Assembly: GCA_003577005.1 (NCBI GenBank)
Contig: QEUW01000038.1
Location: forward strand, 1 to 32,289
From: Chloroflexota bacterium
GTDB taxonomy: Bacteria; Chloroflexota; Anaerolineae; Caldilineales; Caldilineaceae
Direction: 5' to 3'
DNA length: 32,289 nucleotides
Made by a program: the position numbers and the translations under genes. Every line of letters starts with the position of its first letter. Positions within the stretch are counted from its first letter, which is position 1. The notes beneath the pieces were generated by a model, which saw nothing but the letters and a program-made list of their open reading frames with translations, searched no databases and had not been told where the DNA came from. Shown piece after piece: positions 32,042 to 32,289 of the stretch.

Positions 32042-32289
32042 CGTCGTGACTCCGCCGGCGCATGGGGTGCTGACCGGTGTAGCGCCCAACCTGACCTACT
32101 CGCCCGACAGCGGTTTCAGTGGGAACGACAGCTTCACCTTCCGCGCCTTTGACGGGCAGAGCGAGAGCAATCTGGCGACGGTCACCATCTCGGTCGAGGC
32201 CAAGGACAACGACGCCCCTGTCTCGACCATCACGCTCGACCCCGCCACAGCACAGGGGCAGAACGGCTGGTACACCGTTCCCGTGCGGG
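31701..32289 (+). CDS. Continuation of the giant surface protein in the shifted frame (3' end outside window)
   Basis: Reading from 31701 in the frame restored by dropping one 40-bp copy, about 196 codons stay open to the window edge. They give an Ig-like repeat very like the preceding one (FECSLDGAAFATC, GDHSFAVRAVNGGG, RYTWTIVNAAP). A cadherin-like/Big-type domain follows (LEDEALAVTLTASDEDALTF; SPDSGFSGNDSFTFRAFDG), then the start of another repeat (APVSTITLDPATA). This is plainly the original C-terminal part of the 22259 gene. Whether the intact protein is made depends on whether the duplication is real, variable or an assembly error. Confidence 0.75.

Overview
The window looks like a chromosomal segment of a GC-rich member of the Chloroflexota (Caldilineae/Anaerolineae-like filamentous lineages are the best guess). 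The main clues are a very large SARP/NB-ARC/WD40 regulator with a typical Chloroflexota C-terminal tail, a CUT1 sugar ABC operon with phytanoyl-CoA-type dioxygenases, an ASKHA corrinoid-activator gene beside a 'virulence factor'-homocysteine methyltransferase fusion, and a giant thrombospondin-3/LamG/Ig-like surface protein. This placement is by protein resemblance only. I see no rRNA, tRNA, CRISPR array, transposase or phage gene.

Layout. (1) 3-3687, minus: a corrinoid/one-carbon pair, a [2Fe-2S] ASKHA activator followed by a homocysteine S-methyltransferase fusion cut by the window edge. (2) 3688-4225: a non-coding region with two back-to-back promoters, two near-perfect palindromes, a possible 33-aa peptide and three consecutive hairpins (two terminator-like), leading into an MFS exporter at 4226-5611. 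(3) 5612-5761: convergent gap holding a perfect 21-bp stem. (4) 5762-12854, minus: a probable six-gene catabolic operon, read as two PhyH dioxygenases, Tat-type solute-binding lipoprotein, two permeases and a tandem alpha/beta-hydrolase esterase. The likely logic is uptake of a decorated carbohydrate, oxidation and de-esterification. (5) 13030-16512: a divergent pair, an alpha/alpha-toroid protein (minus) and a rifampin-phosphotransferase-like dikinase (plus), followed by a DinB protein. (6) 17260-21492, minus: a 1410-aa BTAD/NB-ARC/14-blade WD40 protein, with a 75-aa protein encoded divergently. (7) 21945-22079, minus: a 44-aa ORF with a strong ribosome binding site. (8) 22259 to the window end: the giant surface protein, frameshifted near its visible end by an exact 40-bp tandem duplication.

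The most striking pattern across the window is short tandem repeats of about 7 bp (for example TTTGGAC, GGAATTA, GGTCATT, GTCTCCA, GGTGGAC). They lie inside the coding sequences of three unrelated genes and at the end of a fourth, always at apparent domain linkers or gene ends, and without breaking the reading frames. They resemble the heptameric STRR repeats described in filamentous cyanobacteria. The best candidates for something undescribed are these in-frame heptad arrays, the 3746-4225 double-promoter/multi-hairpin region, the small genes at 21945-22079 and 21613-21840, and the possibly phase-variable 40-bp duplication in the giant gene.

Several start codons were moved downstream of the longest reading frame because an AGGAG-type site sits at good distance from an internal ATG: permease 8719, dioxygenases 12067 and 12854, dikinase 14134, DinB 16681, WD40 protein 21492, giant protein 22259.
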